From: Butyrivibrio sp.
GTDB taxonomy: Bacteria > Bacillota > Clostridia > Lachnospirales > Lachnospiraceae
DNA: 64,000 nucleotides
Assembly (NCBI GenBank): GCA_017535785.1
Contig: JAFXTN010000027.1
Location: 1 to 64,000 of the forward strand
Direction: 5' to 3'
Below the pieces are notes generated by a model. That model saw only the letters and a list, made by a program, of their open reading frames with translations, had not been told where the DNA came from and did not search any database. A program made the translations under genes and the position numbers. Every line of letters starts with the position of its first letter. The first letter of the stretch is position 1. This document shows positions 24,057 through 33,097 of this stretch, piece by piece.

Positions 24057-27000
24057 TTATCTCTTAAGATTTGTAAGTTCCTCAAGAAGTGTATCAGATA
24101 CTGTGATGATACGGCTGTTAGCCTGGAATCCACGCTGTGTTGTGATCATCTCAGTAAACTGTGATGAAAGGTCTACGTTTGACATCTCGAGTACGCCGGT
24201 ATTCATGTAACCACCGTCAGTTGTGATATCCTGGATTGTAGCCTCACCTGAGTTAAGAGTTGAAGCATAGAGGTTATCACCTTCCTTGGAAAGACCTGAT
24301 GCATTAGCAAACTCAGCTGTTGCGATCTGTCCAAGAAGCTTAGTCTGACCGTTTGAATAGTTAGCAAAGATACGTCCGTCTGTACTTACGTTGACACCGT
24401 TCATCTCACCAACTGCACGTCCTGTGTTAAGTGATGAAATATCACCCTTTGTTGCTTTGATTGTTGAAGAACCGTTAGTGTTGTAGTTTGTAAGTGTAGT
24501 AAAGTCAACAGAGATTGTATATGCTCTCTCAAGCTCAGCAGCATTGTTGGGAGATGCCTGGAAACCAAATGCCTCAAGTCCGGGATATCCCTGACCGAAT
24601 GTGATGTTAACCTTAGCATTCTTATCATTGTCTGCTGAAAGGATAGATCCGTCATCAGCGTTGAACTTAAGCTGAATTGTGTGATTACCTGTTGTAAGTG
24701 TGATCTGTCCGTATGTTGAAGAACCTGCTGTATTATCAATTGTATATGTTCCGTCAGTTCCGTAAGCTCTTGCCATCTCGTCGGTTATTCCGTATACCTT
24801 GCTGAGAACGCCTGCATACTTTCCGCCGGATGCATCTGTTGTGCTGGCCTTTTCAAGAAGATCTGCGATTTTTCCAGTTGTAGGAACATCAACATAAGCT
24901 TTGCTTGTCTTATATCTGAACTTACCGTCACCTGTTGATTCGAACATACCCTGTCCGGAATACTCACCTACAAGAGGATTGGCATTTCCGTTCTCGTAAT
25001 GAGAGATCTTAATGCCGCCTGTCTTCTTATCGATTGACAATGTGTACTCAACACCGTCTGTGAGGCTGCTAACATCAATTCCGAATACGTTGCTGATAAA
25101 GTCAGCGTTCATGTTATCTGACGCAGTATCCTTAGTAACTGTTTTCTCAAGCTTATCCTCAGGAACGAAGTATGATTTTCCGTATGTATCTACGCTTGTA
25201 TATACATATGCGGGAGTTTTTGTTGTAAATGTTGCTGTATTAGGTGATGCACTTACAGCAGCCTTGTTCTCATAAGATACTCCTGCTGAAGGATAATCAG
25301 TTGTAACTTCATTAGTAACCTTATAGTTTAAAACAAATCCGGGTGTTCCTGTAATTTCTGTACATATAATATTTATATCTGAAACTCCGGTCAATCCATT
25401 AAGTTCACCATCTATAAGACCAAGAATTTGATTTGCTGCTTCGATTGCATCAGAAGTATAGTTTCCATCCGCAGGATCTTCAGCAGCTATAAGGGCAATC
25501 TCTTCACGGGTTACTGCTCCGGAAGCAGTTGTGCCCCAACCATTATTAAAAGCTGAACCTAAGTCCGTAAGTCCCTGTGTGTTTAATGTGGAGTCGCCCT
25601 GAATTGATTTCGGAGTAGCATCAGTTGTCTGATTCTCTGTCAGTTTTAATTTAAGCTTACCATCGGTATATGTATACTTAAGTTCGCCTGTTCCTGTATA
25701 TCCATCAATTGCATCAATTAATGAATTACCATTTGCATCTTTGAAGAACTCCATCTGCGCCTTCGCCTCAGGAGTAATTGTATTATCAGCTGAAGCTGTA
25801 ATATTGGTTGTCTTCTTGTAGATGTTTAATTTTCCGCCTGCAGTCATCTCATATCTGTATTCATCACCGTAAGTCTGATTTATTCCAAAAACATCTGAAA
25901 GAAGGTCTGCAGTAAGCTCTTTTGCCTCAGGTGGAACTGCTGTAGGAACCTTATAAGCTACATTTCCGTCAATCTGTGTGTAATACTTAACAGTCTCATT
26001 GGGAGTTCTGAAATCAATATTGACAAACTTGGTTGTGTTAAATCCTACATTAGCATCTGATGAATCAGGGCTGGGGAAGTCAGACATTACGCTTCTGATA
26101 GTAAGCTCTCCGGTTGAATCGATAGTGTACTGTGCTGTCTCCCATCCTTCCTGGTACTGAGCTTTAATAGCATCATCAGATAAGCCGTATGCATTTGCCA
26201 AAAGGTTTGCATAAGGAGAAGATCCTGCTGTCTCTGCAGACATAAGGTTCTTAAGGCTTCCTGTTGCGGGAACATTGTCAAACTTAACATCACCGTCAGC
26301 TTTGTTGATCGTGATATGAGCTGAATCTGTTCCTGAAATGATGCTGTAGTTAGGCTCTGTCTTTGAAGGAGCAGATGATCTCTGTGCGCCTTCTGTGTTT
26401 CCGAATGTGATCTGGCTCATGAGATCGTATTTATTTTCGTTTTCATTGATAGACTTTCCGTTAGAATCAATGATATCTGTAAGGGTAAGTGCATACATAT
26501 GCTCGTCTTCAGGCTTTGTATCCTTAAGAACGAACTTACCTGTATAGAGATAACCCTTATTATCATAAAACTCAAGAGTGATTGTCTTTCCGTCATCAGA
26601 CTGGATGTTTGTATCTCTTGCATCAATATTCTGGCTGAAAAGAGCTGATGTTGTTGAAGCAGGTGCATATGTATAGTTAGCAGCACTCATGATCTGAAGG
26701 CTTGTAAGAGTTCCCTTGTTGATTGTGATCTCACCAGTCTCACGATCTTCTTTTGCTGCCCAACCCTGAACGAGATATCCGTTAGACTGCATTGCAAGGT
26801 TACCTGCACCATCTACATAGAAAGAACCGTCTCTTGTGTAAAGGTTCTGTGTTCCGTTATTTACAACAAAGAAAGACTCACCTGTGATCATGATATCAAA
26901 GGGGTTGTTTGTTGTCTGTGTAGCGCCCTGCGCTGTGATTGCTGTATTGATCGCACCGGATTTAGCTCCGAGACCGATCTGGCGAGCATTTACACCACCC

Positions 27001-27176
27001 TTAGTCTCAGTTGCGCCTGAAGCTGACTGTGTTGTCTGATACATAAGATCAGAGAAAGTAATAGACTGAGATTTGAAAGATGTTGTGTTAACGTTGGCGA
27101 TATTGTTACCAATAACGTCCATTTTGGTCTGGTGGGTCTTAAGTCCGGCAACACCGGAATACAAAGATCTCATCAT
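24057..27176 (-). CDS. flgE: Flagellar hook protein FlgE, unusually large
   Basis: The protein has 1039 residues, over twice the 400-450 usual for FlgE. The conserved ends are intact: residues 1-45 (MRSLYSGVAGLKTHQTKMDV, IGNNIANVNTTSFK) and the last 45 (NVDLSSQFTEMITTQRGFQA), which form the D0 coiled coil, with D1 sequences at 90-140 and 905-1000. The extra mass (about 290-850) includes two duplicated modules: type X at 300-363 and 760-830 (each with VPxTG... then YGL/ITD) and type Y at 397-511 and 655-757 (each with VFGI then G.L.I). It builds the hook. A GGAGG site precedes the start, and a 152-nt leader precedes that. Confidence 0.95.
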   Translation of the reverse strand: MMRSLYSGVAGLKTHQTKMDVIGNNIANVNTTSFKSQSITFSDLMYQTTQSASGATETKGGVNARQIGLGAKSGAINTAITAQGATQTTNNPFDIMITGESFFVVNNGTQNLYTRDGSFYVDGAGNLAMQSNGYLVQGWAAKEDRETGEITINKGTLTSLQIMSAANYTYAPASTTSALFSQNIDARDTNIQSDDGKTITLEFYDNKGYLYTGKFVLKDTKPEDEHMYALTLTDIIDSNGKSINENENKYDLMSQITFGNTEGAQRSSAPSKTEPNYSIISGTDSAHITINKADGDVKFDNVPATGSLKNLMSAETAGSSPYANLLANAYGLSDDAIKAQYQEGWETAQYTIDSTGELTIRSVMSDFPSPDSSDANVGFNTTKFVNIDFRTPNETVKYYTQIDGNVAYKVPTAVPPEAKELTADLLSDVFGINQTYGDEYRYEMTAGGKLNIYKKTTNITASADNTITPEAKAQMEFFKDANGNSLIDAIDGYTGTGELKYTYTDGKLKLKLTENQTTDATPKSIQGDSTLNTQGLTDLGSAFNNGWGTTASGAVTREEIALIAAEDPADGNYTSDAIEAANQILGLIDGELNGLTGVSDINIICTEITGTPGFVLNYKVTNEVTTDYPSAGVSYENKAAVSASPNTATFTTKTPAYVYTSVDTYGKSYFVPEDKLEKTVTKDTASDNMNADFISNVFGIDVSSLTDGVEYTLSIDKKTGGIKISHYENGNANPLVGEYSGQGMFESTGDGKFRYKTSKAYVDVPTTGKIADLLEKASTTDASGGKYAGVLSKVYGITDEMARAYGTDGTYTIDNTAGSSTYGQITLTTGNHTIQLKFNADDGSILSADNDKNAKVNITFGQGYPGLEAFGFQASPNNAAELERAYTISVDFTTLTNYNTNGSSTIKATKGDISSLNTGRAVGEMNGVNVSTDGRIFANYSNGQTKLLGQIATAEFANASGLSKEGDNLYASTLNSGEATIQDITTDGGYMNTGVLEMSNVDLSSQFTEMITTQRGFQANSRIITVSDTLLEELTNLKR

Positions 27177-27328
27177 AAGGCAAAGTCCTCCATCATAAAT
27201 AAAAAGTTATTAAATTGGATTTCGGACGGATGCTTTGTGATATTCAGATGCTTCCTTCTGTCGGTCGGGAAGCTAAGATTTCCTGACGGTATGGCACTTC
27301 AGGCTCATTACCGCTTCGGTCCAATCCA
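27177..27328 (-). other. Leader between the TIGR02530 gene and flgE with two small hairpins
   Basis: No gene is visible in these 152 nt. On the minus strand two short stems occur, CCTGA/TCAGG and GCTTCC/GGAAGC, upstream of the flgE ribosome binding site. Gaps elsewhere in this half of the operon are usually below 30 nt, so the length is notable. A TATAAT overlaps the stop of the upstream gene but has no matching -35. Confidence 0.3.
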
Positions 27329-27754
27329 TTATACTATCACTGCACCGTCTATGTTAGTAAAAACGTTGTTCTTATTTTCTGTCTGATCCATTGCTGTCAC
27401 TACCGTGTTATTTGGAACATTCACTATAAACGCAAGCTCATCAACAAGAATAAGTGATTCCTTGATGCCTTTCTCTCCGGCCTCTATCTTGCCCTGATTA
27501 AGTCTCTGCATCTGTTCCTTGGAAAGCTCGATGTTTCTGTCGTTAAGTCTGTTTACGGCATGCTTAGAAAACTTAAGGTCCTCCGTGCTATAACTTTTAT
27601 CGGCAGATTCCTTAACTTTATTTAGAACAGATGCAAAAGAATTTTCACCTGCGGGAATATTTTGTTTATTCTTATCATCTTTGGGGAGATTTCCGGTCAA
27701 GTACTGGTCTTGAACCTGCCCTATGGATAAGAACTGACGATTATCCATCATCAT
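27329..27754 (-). CDS. Flagellar operon protein, TIGR02530 family
   Basis: The protein has 141 residues. The family core is clear: LKFSKHAVNRLNDRNIELSK, then EKGIKESLILVDELAFIVNV and the final NTVVTAMDQTENKNNVFTNI. It is found between flgD and flgE in many Firmicutes; the role is unknown, though a hook-assembly function is likely from context. The N-terminal 45 residues are variable. GGAGG precedes the start, which has three consecutive ATG codons, so the exact initiator is ambiguous by one or two residues. Confidence 0.88.
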   Translation of the reverse strand: MMMDNRQFLSIGQVQDQYLTGNLPKDDKNKQNIPAGENSFASVLNKVKESADKSYSTEDLKFSKHAVNRLNDRNIELSKEQMQRLNQGKIEAGEKGIKESLILVDELAFIVNVPNNTVVTAMDQTENKNNVFTNIDGAVIV

Positions 27755-27776
27755 GGTTTATTCCTCCGCTTTTAAA

Positions 27777-28658
27777 TCATTTTTTCGGCACAGTTCTGTG
27801 CGTATCTCCTCTGAGGTCATCGATCTTGTTAACATACAACTGAAGAGCTGACTTATAATCATCTTCAACAACCTGCTTTGTAGCAGAATCAAGTGCCATG
27901 TAGTAGCTGTAAAGATTGTCGATCTTCTCACCATGCTCTTCAAGAGTAACATCATCTCCGCTGCTCGGGAGGCTCTTAACGCCCTCTTCAAAACTTCCAA
28001 GTGCTTCGTTAAGCTCATCAACTCTCTTTTTGTACTGTGTAAGAGCTGTCACATAATCCTTATCAATGAAGTTCTTGGTCTTATCATCAAGATTATTGTA
28101 GTAATCATACATTGTAAGGATCTTTTCGCCGTGCTCACCAAGACTTACAAGATCGAGAGTTGTAGGAAGCGAATCGATGTTTTTCTGAAGATCTTCAACA
28201 ACCTTCAAAGAATTTACATAGTCGCTGTTAAGCACCTCAGTGACATCGTCAATGCTGTAGTTGTTTCCGTTGATTGAAAGATATGCCTTATTACCGCTGT
28301 AGGTAACCATATCAACAACACCCTGGATCTCTGATGTCTTACCCGTTTCAGCATTGACCTGCTTAATGGTAACTGTCTTACCAACCATCTCTGATGCTCT
28401 TGAAAGGCTCATGGCATTGGCCATATTATTAAGCTGCTCAACCTGAGTAAATGTCGCATACTGTGAAATATACTCAGTATTGGATGTAGGCTCCATAGGA
28501 TCCTGATACTTCATCTGAGCTACAAGGATCTTAAGAAAAGAGTCCTTGTCATAGCCTTCAGCGGTGTTCATATCCTTAGAAGCTTTTTTTGTATCAAGAT
28601 TTTCGATCTTACCATCCTTGATAACGGCACTTACTGGATTAATATTGTTATCTGCCAT
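27777..28658 (-). CDS. flgD: Flagellar hook cap/assembly protein FlgD with C-terminal helical repeats
   Basis: The protein has 293 residues. The N-terminal FlgD scaffold signature is strong (FLKILVAQMKYQDPMEPTSN, EYISQYATFTQVEQLNNM), followed by the beta part (about 90-140). The last 130 residues are two copies of a 55-residue helical unit (162-216 and 228-282), both with SLP...L.EHGEKI..., Y.YY..L and DY..AL..Y. Such units resemble three-helix spacer repeats in Firmicute surface proteins and are not part of ordinary FlgD. It caps the growing hook. It follows fliK by 26 nt. Confidence 0.93.
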   Translation of the reverse strand: MADNNINPVSAVIKDGKIENLDTKKASKDMNTAEGYDKDSFLKILVAQMKYQDPMEPTSNTEYISQYATFTQVEQLNNMANAMSLSRASEMVGKTVTIKQVNAETGKTSEIQGVVDMVTYSGNKAYLSINGNNYSIDDVTEVLNSDYVNSLKVVEDLQKNIDSLPTTLDLVSLGEHGEKILTMYDYYNNLDDKTKNFIDKDYVTALTQYKKRVDELNEALGSFEEGVKSLPSSGDDVTLEEHGEKIDNLYSYYMALDSATKQVVEDDYKSALQLYVNKIDDLRGDTHRTVPKK

Positions 28659-28684
28659 AATACCCTCTTTCTATAAGCTTAAGC

Positions 28685-30169
28685 TTATGCACTGAAATCT
28701 ACGGTATTTCCGTTCATAGCCATCATCTGAGCTTGAAGCTTTTCTTCTTCCTCGAGGCCCTCATCGATATCTTTTATCTCTGAGAGATTGATCCTGCGAA
28801 GGCTCTTTTTATTCTTGGGATCTTCTCCCTGAGCTTCCTTCTGGTTTCCACCGTCGAGATTCTGCTCAAATCCGTGGCTTGCAATTGTTACTTCAACGCT
28901 TGTGACTTTGATGCCCTTCTCTTCGAACTTCTGCTGCAGCATTACCAGCTGACTCTCAACCGCTTCCTTTACGATCTCGTTCTGTGCTGCAAACTTTGCT
29001 ACGATTCCGTCCTTGGTGCTTGTAAGATGAACGCTTACGTTACCAAGACTTGCCGGGTGAAGGGAAAGTTCCATTGATGTGACGTCTTCCTTGGCTGTAA
29101 CGGTGATCTTCTCCGTTATCTGTCTTATAACGTTCTCCATCTGTGCTCTCTGCTCAAACACTTCTGTGTTTATCGCATCAAATTCACCTGTTATAGTGTC
29201 CGTGACATTCTTAATGAAGTTATTAAAGAAAGTCTCCGGTGTTGCCTGCTTATTCAGGCTGCCATCATTATTATGTTTGTCTGTTTCATGGGAAATTTCG
29301 ATGGGCTTAAAGTCGTGATCCACATCCTCTTCATAAGTTACTTTTGCAGTTTCCTTATTCTGAGTTCTAAATAAGACTTCGTTGTCTTCTTCCGGCTCTT
29401 CTTCCGTGATCGGAACTGTCAAAGCTTTGGGATCCTTTTCGTTTTCACCCTTTAATTTTTCAGAAAATTCCTCATGAGTAATGCCAATAGCCTCTTTAAA
29501 ATCTTCCTCAGTCAAGTCGAACTCATTCATAAGCTCGCTTCCCATACTATCTACATCCTCTATGAGGTCCTGCAAAGATGTGTATAGGTCTGAGTCTGTA
29601 ATAAGATCAAGGGCTGTTTCGTTAGAAGTCGATGTCATAAGCACTTGCTGTATGTTGCTCGGAATAAGCATATCCGCTGCTGTAAGTCCAAGTATCTGCA
29701 TTGCGTTTATGATATCTTCTTCAGACATTTCAAGCTTTTCTGCCATCTCTGAGATGATCTTTTTGCCATCTTCATTGATAGCTTCCTGCAGCTCTTTTGA
29801 AGCCTCCTTGCCATGTACTCCGTTATCCGCTTCCTTAACTACGTCTGTAGTCTCTTCTGTAGTATCTGTGTTAAGGTTTTTCTCGTTCACACCGTTTGTC
29901 TTATCGACATTTTCAGGTGCAAAAGAGCTTTCTTTAGACTGTGCGGATACATCCTTTGTATCCTTCTGAAGCTTGCCAAAGTTATTGGCGTTATCATTGG
30001 TTTTGGTGTTTAAAACAGTCTCGGAAACCTTTCCCAGGATGTTATCAAAACCGGCGCCTTTTTGGGCTGCTCCCTGTCTAATTTCGGATAATGCGGAAAC
30101 ATTTTCGGCTGCAGTGCTCTGTGCCATGATCGGCATCACGCTGTTTATAGCGGTTGCTGCACTGCTCAT
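28685..30169 (-). CDS. fliK: Flagellar hook-length control protein FliK
   Basis: The protein has 494 residues from the ATG at 30169, which has GGAAGGAGG upstream; the longer GTG frame at 30220 overlaps that site. A long, acidic, disordered N-terminal ruler region is followed by the C-terminal Flg_hook domain (MELSLHPASLGNVSVHLTST, KEAVESQLVMLQQKFEEKGI) that binds FlhB. It measures hook length and triggers the export switch. It is first in a group (fliK-flgD-TIGR02530-flgE) behind a near-consensus sigma-D promoter. Confidence 0.93.
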   Translation of the reverse strand: MSSAATAINSVMPIMAQSTAAENVSALSEIRQGAAQKGAGFDNILGKVSETVLNTKTNDNANNFGKLQKDTKDVSAQSKESSFAPENVDKTNGVNEKNLNTDTTEETTDVVKEADNGVHGKEASKELQEAINEDGKKIISEMAEKLEMSEEDIINAMQILGLTAADMLIPSNIQQVLMTSTSNETALDLITDSDLYTSLQDLIEDVDSMGSELMNEFDLTEEDFKEAIGITHEEFSEKLKGENEKDPKALTVPITEEEPEEDNEVLFRTQNKETAKVTYEEDVDHDFKPIEISHETDKHNNDGSLNKQATPETFFNNFIKNVTDTITGEFDAINTEVFEQRAQMENVIRQITEKITVTAKEDVTSMELSLHPASLGNVSVHLTSTKDGIVAKFAAQNEIVKEAVESQLVMLQQKFEEKGIKVTSVEVTIASHGFEQNLDGGNQKEAQGEDPKNKKSLRRINLSEIKDIDEGLEEEEKLQAQMMAMNGNTVDFSA

Positions 30170-30231
30170 TAAATGTCCTCCTTCCGATATTAACTTTTGT
30201 GCATAAACATACTTATACACTTTCAGTTTTT

Positions 30232-30258
30232 ATATCGGAGTATTTAATCTAAACTTTA
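30232..30258 (-). promoter_or_regulatory. Near-consensus sigma-D (FliA) promoter before fliK
   Basis: The minus strand reads TAAAGTTT, 11 nt, then TCCGATAT; that is TAAA with a 15-nt spacer. Only the first base of the -10 (T instead of G) and its final base vary from the enteric consensus TAAAGTTT-N11-GCCGATAA. It lies in the 116-nt gap between the MotE-like gene and fliK and would drive fliK through flgE. Confidence 0.75.
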
Positions 30259-30285
30259 GCAAAAAACCAAACTTTTTTAGGAAAA

Positions 30286-31242
30286 TTATCCGGTGACTCT
30301 GGTGGATTTTTTCTCTAAAGCATTAGGCTCGAGAAGCTGTGTAAGTTTAGCTGCATTCGGTTTTTCCATCTGTGCGAGGATATCTCCTCTGTTTTCGACG
30401 CTCATCTGAGCCAAAATACGAGCTACAAGCTGGATCTGGTTCTCTGCGACCATCTCATCAAAGATCTTCGCAGCCTGCTTAGCTTTCATTCCGGAATATG
30501 TCGTAGCAAAAGCCTTAATGGCAGCCTCGTCGAGGTCACCCTGTTTGATCTCTTTGTAAATGCGCTCAGCATCGTCGGGATTAATAGTCTCATACCACTT
30601 TGCATAAGCTTCAGGTGAAGGCGCATTCTCGCCGTTTACCATCTCTTCATAGAACTGCTTACGCTGTTCATAGAACATTTTCTGCTGTGTCTCGAAAGGC
30701 TGAAGCCTTGCTACCTCAGTTTCGAGCCTTTCTATAGTTGATGCATAGCTGCTGTTAAGCTCCATTTCATCCTGAAGAGCCTTTTCCAATCTCTTTATAT
30801 AAGCATTGGCCTGTTCAAGCGTGGTTATAGAATCGGCATCCTCTACCGAGATATCGGTCGTTGCCGAATCAGGAAGAGAAACAACGGTCACATCATCATC
30901 TCTAAGAGCCTCATCGGGCAAAATAAGATTAAGATACGGAACATCTTTGATAAGCGGAGCCAAAACATCGGTGCCAAAATTACCTACATTGAGCTTTATA
31001 AGGAGTCCCATGATGGCAAGCCAAATAAGAATGATCAGAAAAGTAATGACCAAAGTAGCAAGTCCGCCGGCATCATCACCGCTTAAGTCGGCAGCTCTGT
31101 CCGCAAATTCTTTTTCTTTTACTCTTTGCTCTTTTCTCTGCTCACGTAGCTGTTTTCTGTATTCTTTTTTATCAGCCTTAAGCTTGGCTTTTGCCGCTTT
31201 TGGATCTTCAAACGGCGGCATCAGTAAATTGGTATCTGCCAT
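30286..31242 (-). CDS. MotE/YlxF-like protein with MgtE-type N domain
   Basis: The protein has 318 residues. A very basic cytoplasmic N-terminus (20-50, KKEYRKQLREQRKEQRVKEK) precedes one transmembrane helix (about 60-82), a coiled coil (about 140-205) and a C-terminal MgtE-intracellular-N-like helical domain (GMKAKQAAKIFDEMVAENQI, LVARILAQMSVENRGDILAQ). Proteins of this plan lie between fliJ and fliK in Firmicutes (YlxF) and resemble MotE, a stator chaperone. The role is inferred from family and place. It ends 117 nt before fliK. Confidence 0.85.
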   Translation of the reverse strand: MADTNLLMPPFEDPKAAKAKLKADKKEYRKQLREQRKEQRVKEKEFADRAADLSGDDAGGLATLVITFLIILIWLAIMGLLIKLNVGNFGTDVLAPLIKDVPYLNLILPDEALRDDDVTVVSLPDSATTDISVEDADSITTLEQANAYIKRLEKALQDEMELNSSYASTIERLETEVARLQPFETQQKMFYEQRKQFYEEMVNGENAPSPEAYAKWYETINPDDAERIYKEIKQGDLDEAAIKAFATTYSGMKAKQAAKIFDEMVAENQIQLVARILAQMSVENRGDILAQMEKPNAAKLTQLLEPNALEKKSTRVTG

Positions 31243-31244
31243 GA

Positions 31245-31703
31245 TCAGTTATTCTCCTGTAGTCTCTGCCCGTAAGTAAAACTGCTTCTCTGGTCGTTTT
31301 CCTTGGCTTCTTCCTGCTTTTCTTCCTCGAGATATTCGGCATAAGCTCTTTCTCTCAAGGTTTCCTGCATCTTTCTCTCCTGGATGGCACGTGTAAGCTT
31401 AACACGCACCTTCTCAACTTCCGCTTCGTGCTGCTGCACGATCTTATACTGCGAAGCGATCATTACATCCATCTGCGCAGTCGCATATTGATTATCCAGA
31501 ATATCTTGAAGAGGAAGCGTCTCTTTATTTCGAAGCTCCTCCGCTTCAGCAAGATAATTCTCTTTTCTTTGAATATATTCATCCAGAATATCATATTGCT
31601 TGTTAAGCTCGGCCTGGGCAGCCGCAAACTCCATTTTGATCTGCCCCTCGGTCTTTTGCTTGATATTCAGGACGCTTTGCATTCTATAGACAAATCTCGC
31701 CAT
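31245..31703 (-). CDS. fliJ: Flagellar export chaperone FliJ
   Basis: The protein has 152 residues, almost entirely coiled coil, beginning MARFVYRMQSVLNIKQKTEG, the typical FliJ opening. It acts as the central stalk of the FliI ATPase and links it to FlhA. It lies directly after fliI (20 nt) and before the MotE-like gene (2 nt). Confidence 0.92.
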   Translation of the reverse strand: MARFVYRMQSVLNIKQKTEGQIKMEFAAAQAELNKQYDILDEYIQRKENYLAEAEELRNKETLPLQDILDNQYATAQMDVMIASQYKIVQQHEAEVEKVRVKLTRAIQERKMQETLRERAYAEYLEEEKQEEAKENDQRSSFTYGQRLQENN

Positions 31704-31723
31704 AATCTAACACTTTATATAAA

Positions 31724-33088
31724 TCAATCAGCAAAAATGCTTAAAAGCATTTCCCTTATCTGTTCAAAAGAAAATTTCTCATCCGTTTCCTGCATAAGGA
31801 ACTCGTTTACACGCTCGATCTTGGAAACGGCATAATCAATATTCTTGTTTGCACCTGCTCTGTATGCACCGATATTTATAAGATCCTCGGCGTCATTGTA
31901 AGTAGCAAGGACGTTTTTAAGCTTTCCTGCGGCCTTTTTGTGCTCAGGATCCGCGATAGCGGACATACATCTTGAAATACTTGCAAGAACATCGATAGCC
32001 GGATAATGGTTCTTTTGCGCAAGCTTTCTGTTAAGAACGATATGTCCGTCCAAAATACCTCTGGCCGTATCCGTTATGGGCTCATTCATATCATCACCGT
32101 CTACAAGAACGGTATAAAGACCTGTAATTGAGCCGCTTCTGGATCTGCCTGCTCTCTCAAGGAGCTTGGGCATCTCAGCATATACACTCGGTGGATATCC
32201 TCTTGATACCGGAGGTTCTCCGCTGGCAAGTCCTATCTCACGCTGCGCCATAGAGAAACGGGTAAGTGAGTCCATCATAAGGAGCACGTCTTTGCCCTTA
32301 TCTCTGAAATATTCCGCAATTGAAGTAGCGGTCTTGGCAGCTTTAAGTCTCTCAAGAGCAGGTTTGTCGGAGGTGGCACATACTACTATGGACCTCTTCA
32401 TACCTTCTTCGCCCATATCTCTCTCGATAAATTCTCTAACTTCCCTTCCACGCTCTCCGATAAGCGCGATAACATTTATATCAGCCTGGGTATTTCTTGC
32501 GAACATACCAAGCAGTGTACTTTTTCCTACACCGGAACCGGCAAATATTCCGATACGCTGGCCCTTTCCGACTGTGAGAAGTCCGTCAACAGCCTTAACT
32601 CCGAGCGAAAGGACATCAGAAATCGGGTCTCTTGTCATAGGATCCGGCGGCTGGTTCTCAACAGAATAGGCAACACCGCCCTCAAGCGCAGTTCCTTTAC
32701 CAAAGCTAGTTCCGTCAATCCTTCCAAGTCCATCGAGAGTCTTACCAAGAAGTCCCTCTCCAACGTTAACTCTAAGCGGAGAATCGGTATTCTCAACGAT
32801 ACTACCGTTACCGATACCGCTGGTATTCTCATAAGGCATGAGCTGAACATGATTGTCCTTAAATCCTACAACTTCAGCCATTGCAGGTCTTTCAACATGT
32901 TCAGTCGCGGATTCATTGTCTTTTTTCTTGGGATATATAAGACAGATGTCGCCAAGCTTAGCATCGGGACCCGCAGATTCGATAGTAAGACCGATAACGT
33001 TGACGACCTTGCCCCTCATGCGATAGAAGGGCGCGTTCTGCATCTTTTTATATTTTGAAAAATCAATAGACGATGTAAGCATAGGCAT
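31724..33088 (-). CDS. fliI: Flagellum-specific ATPase FliI
   Basis: The protein has 454 residues, homologous to F-type ATPase beta subunits. The Walker A is GSGVGKSTLLG, the Walker B lies in VLLMMDSLTRF, and the family stretch AGRSRSGSITGLYTVLVDGD is present. It energises substrate unfolding and delivery at the export gate with FliH and FliJ. It lies 9 nt after fliH. Confidence 0.97.
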   Translation of the reverse strand: MPMLTSSIDFSKYKKMQNAPFYRMRGKVVNVIGLTIESAGPDAKLGDICLIYPKKKDNESATEHVERPAMAEVVGFKDNHVQLMPYENTSGIGNGSIVENTDSPLRVNVGEGLLGKTLDGLGRIDGTSFGKGTALEGGVAYSVENQPPDPMTRDPISDVLSLGVKAVDGLLTVGKGQRIGIFAGSGVGKSTLLGMFARNTQADINVIALIGERGREVREFIERDMGEEGMKRSIVVCATSDKPALERLKAAKTATSIAEYFRDKGKDVLLMMDSLTRFSMAQREIGLASGEPPVSRGYPPSVYAEMPKLLERAGRSRSGSITGLYTVLVDGDDMNEPITDTARGILDGHIVLNRKLAQKNHYPAIDVLASISRCMSAIADPEHKKAAGKLKNVLATYNDAEDLINIGAYRAGANKNIDYAVSKIERVNEFLMQETDEKFSFEQIREMLLSIFAD

Positions 33089-33097
33089 TTCCTTCTT

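Noticed and set aside
29481-29969. 162-codon plus-strand frame rich in Ser
   Set aside because: Antisense to the low-complexity N-terminal region of fliK; composition mirrors the Glu/Asp/Ser codons of that gene.
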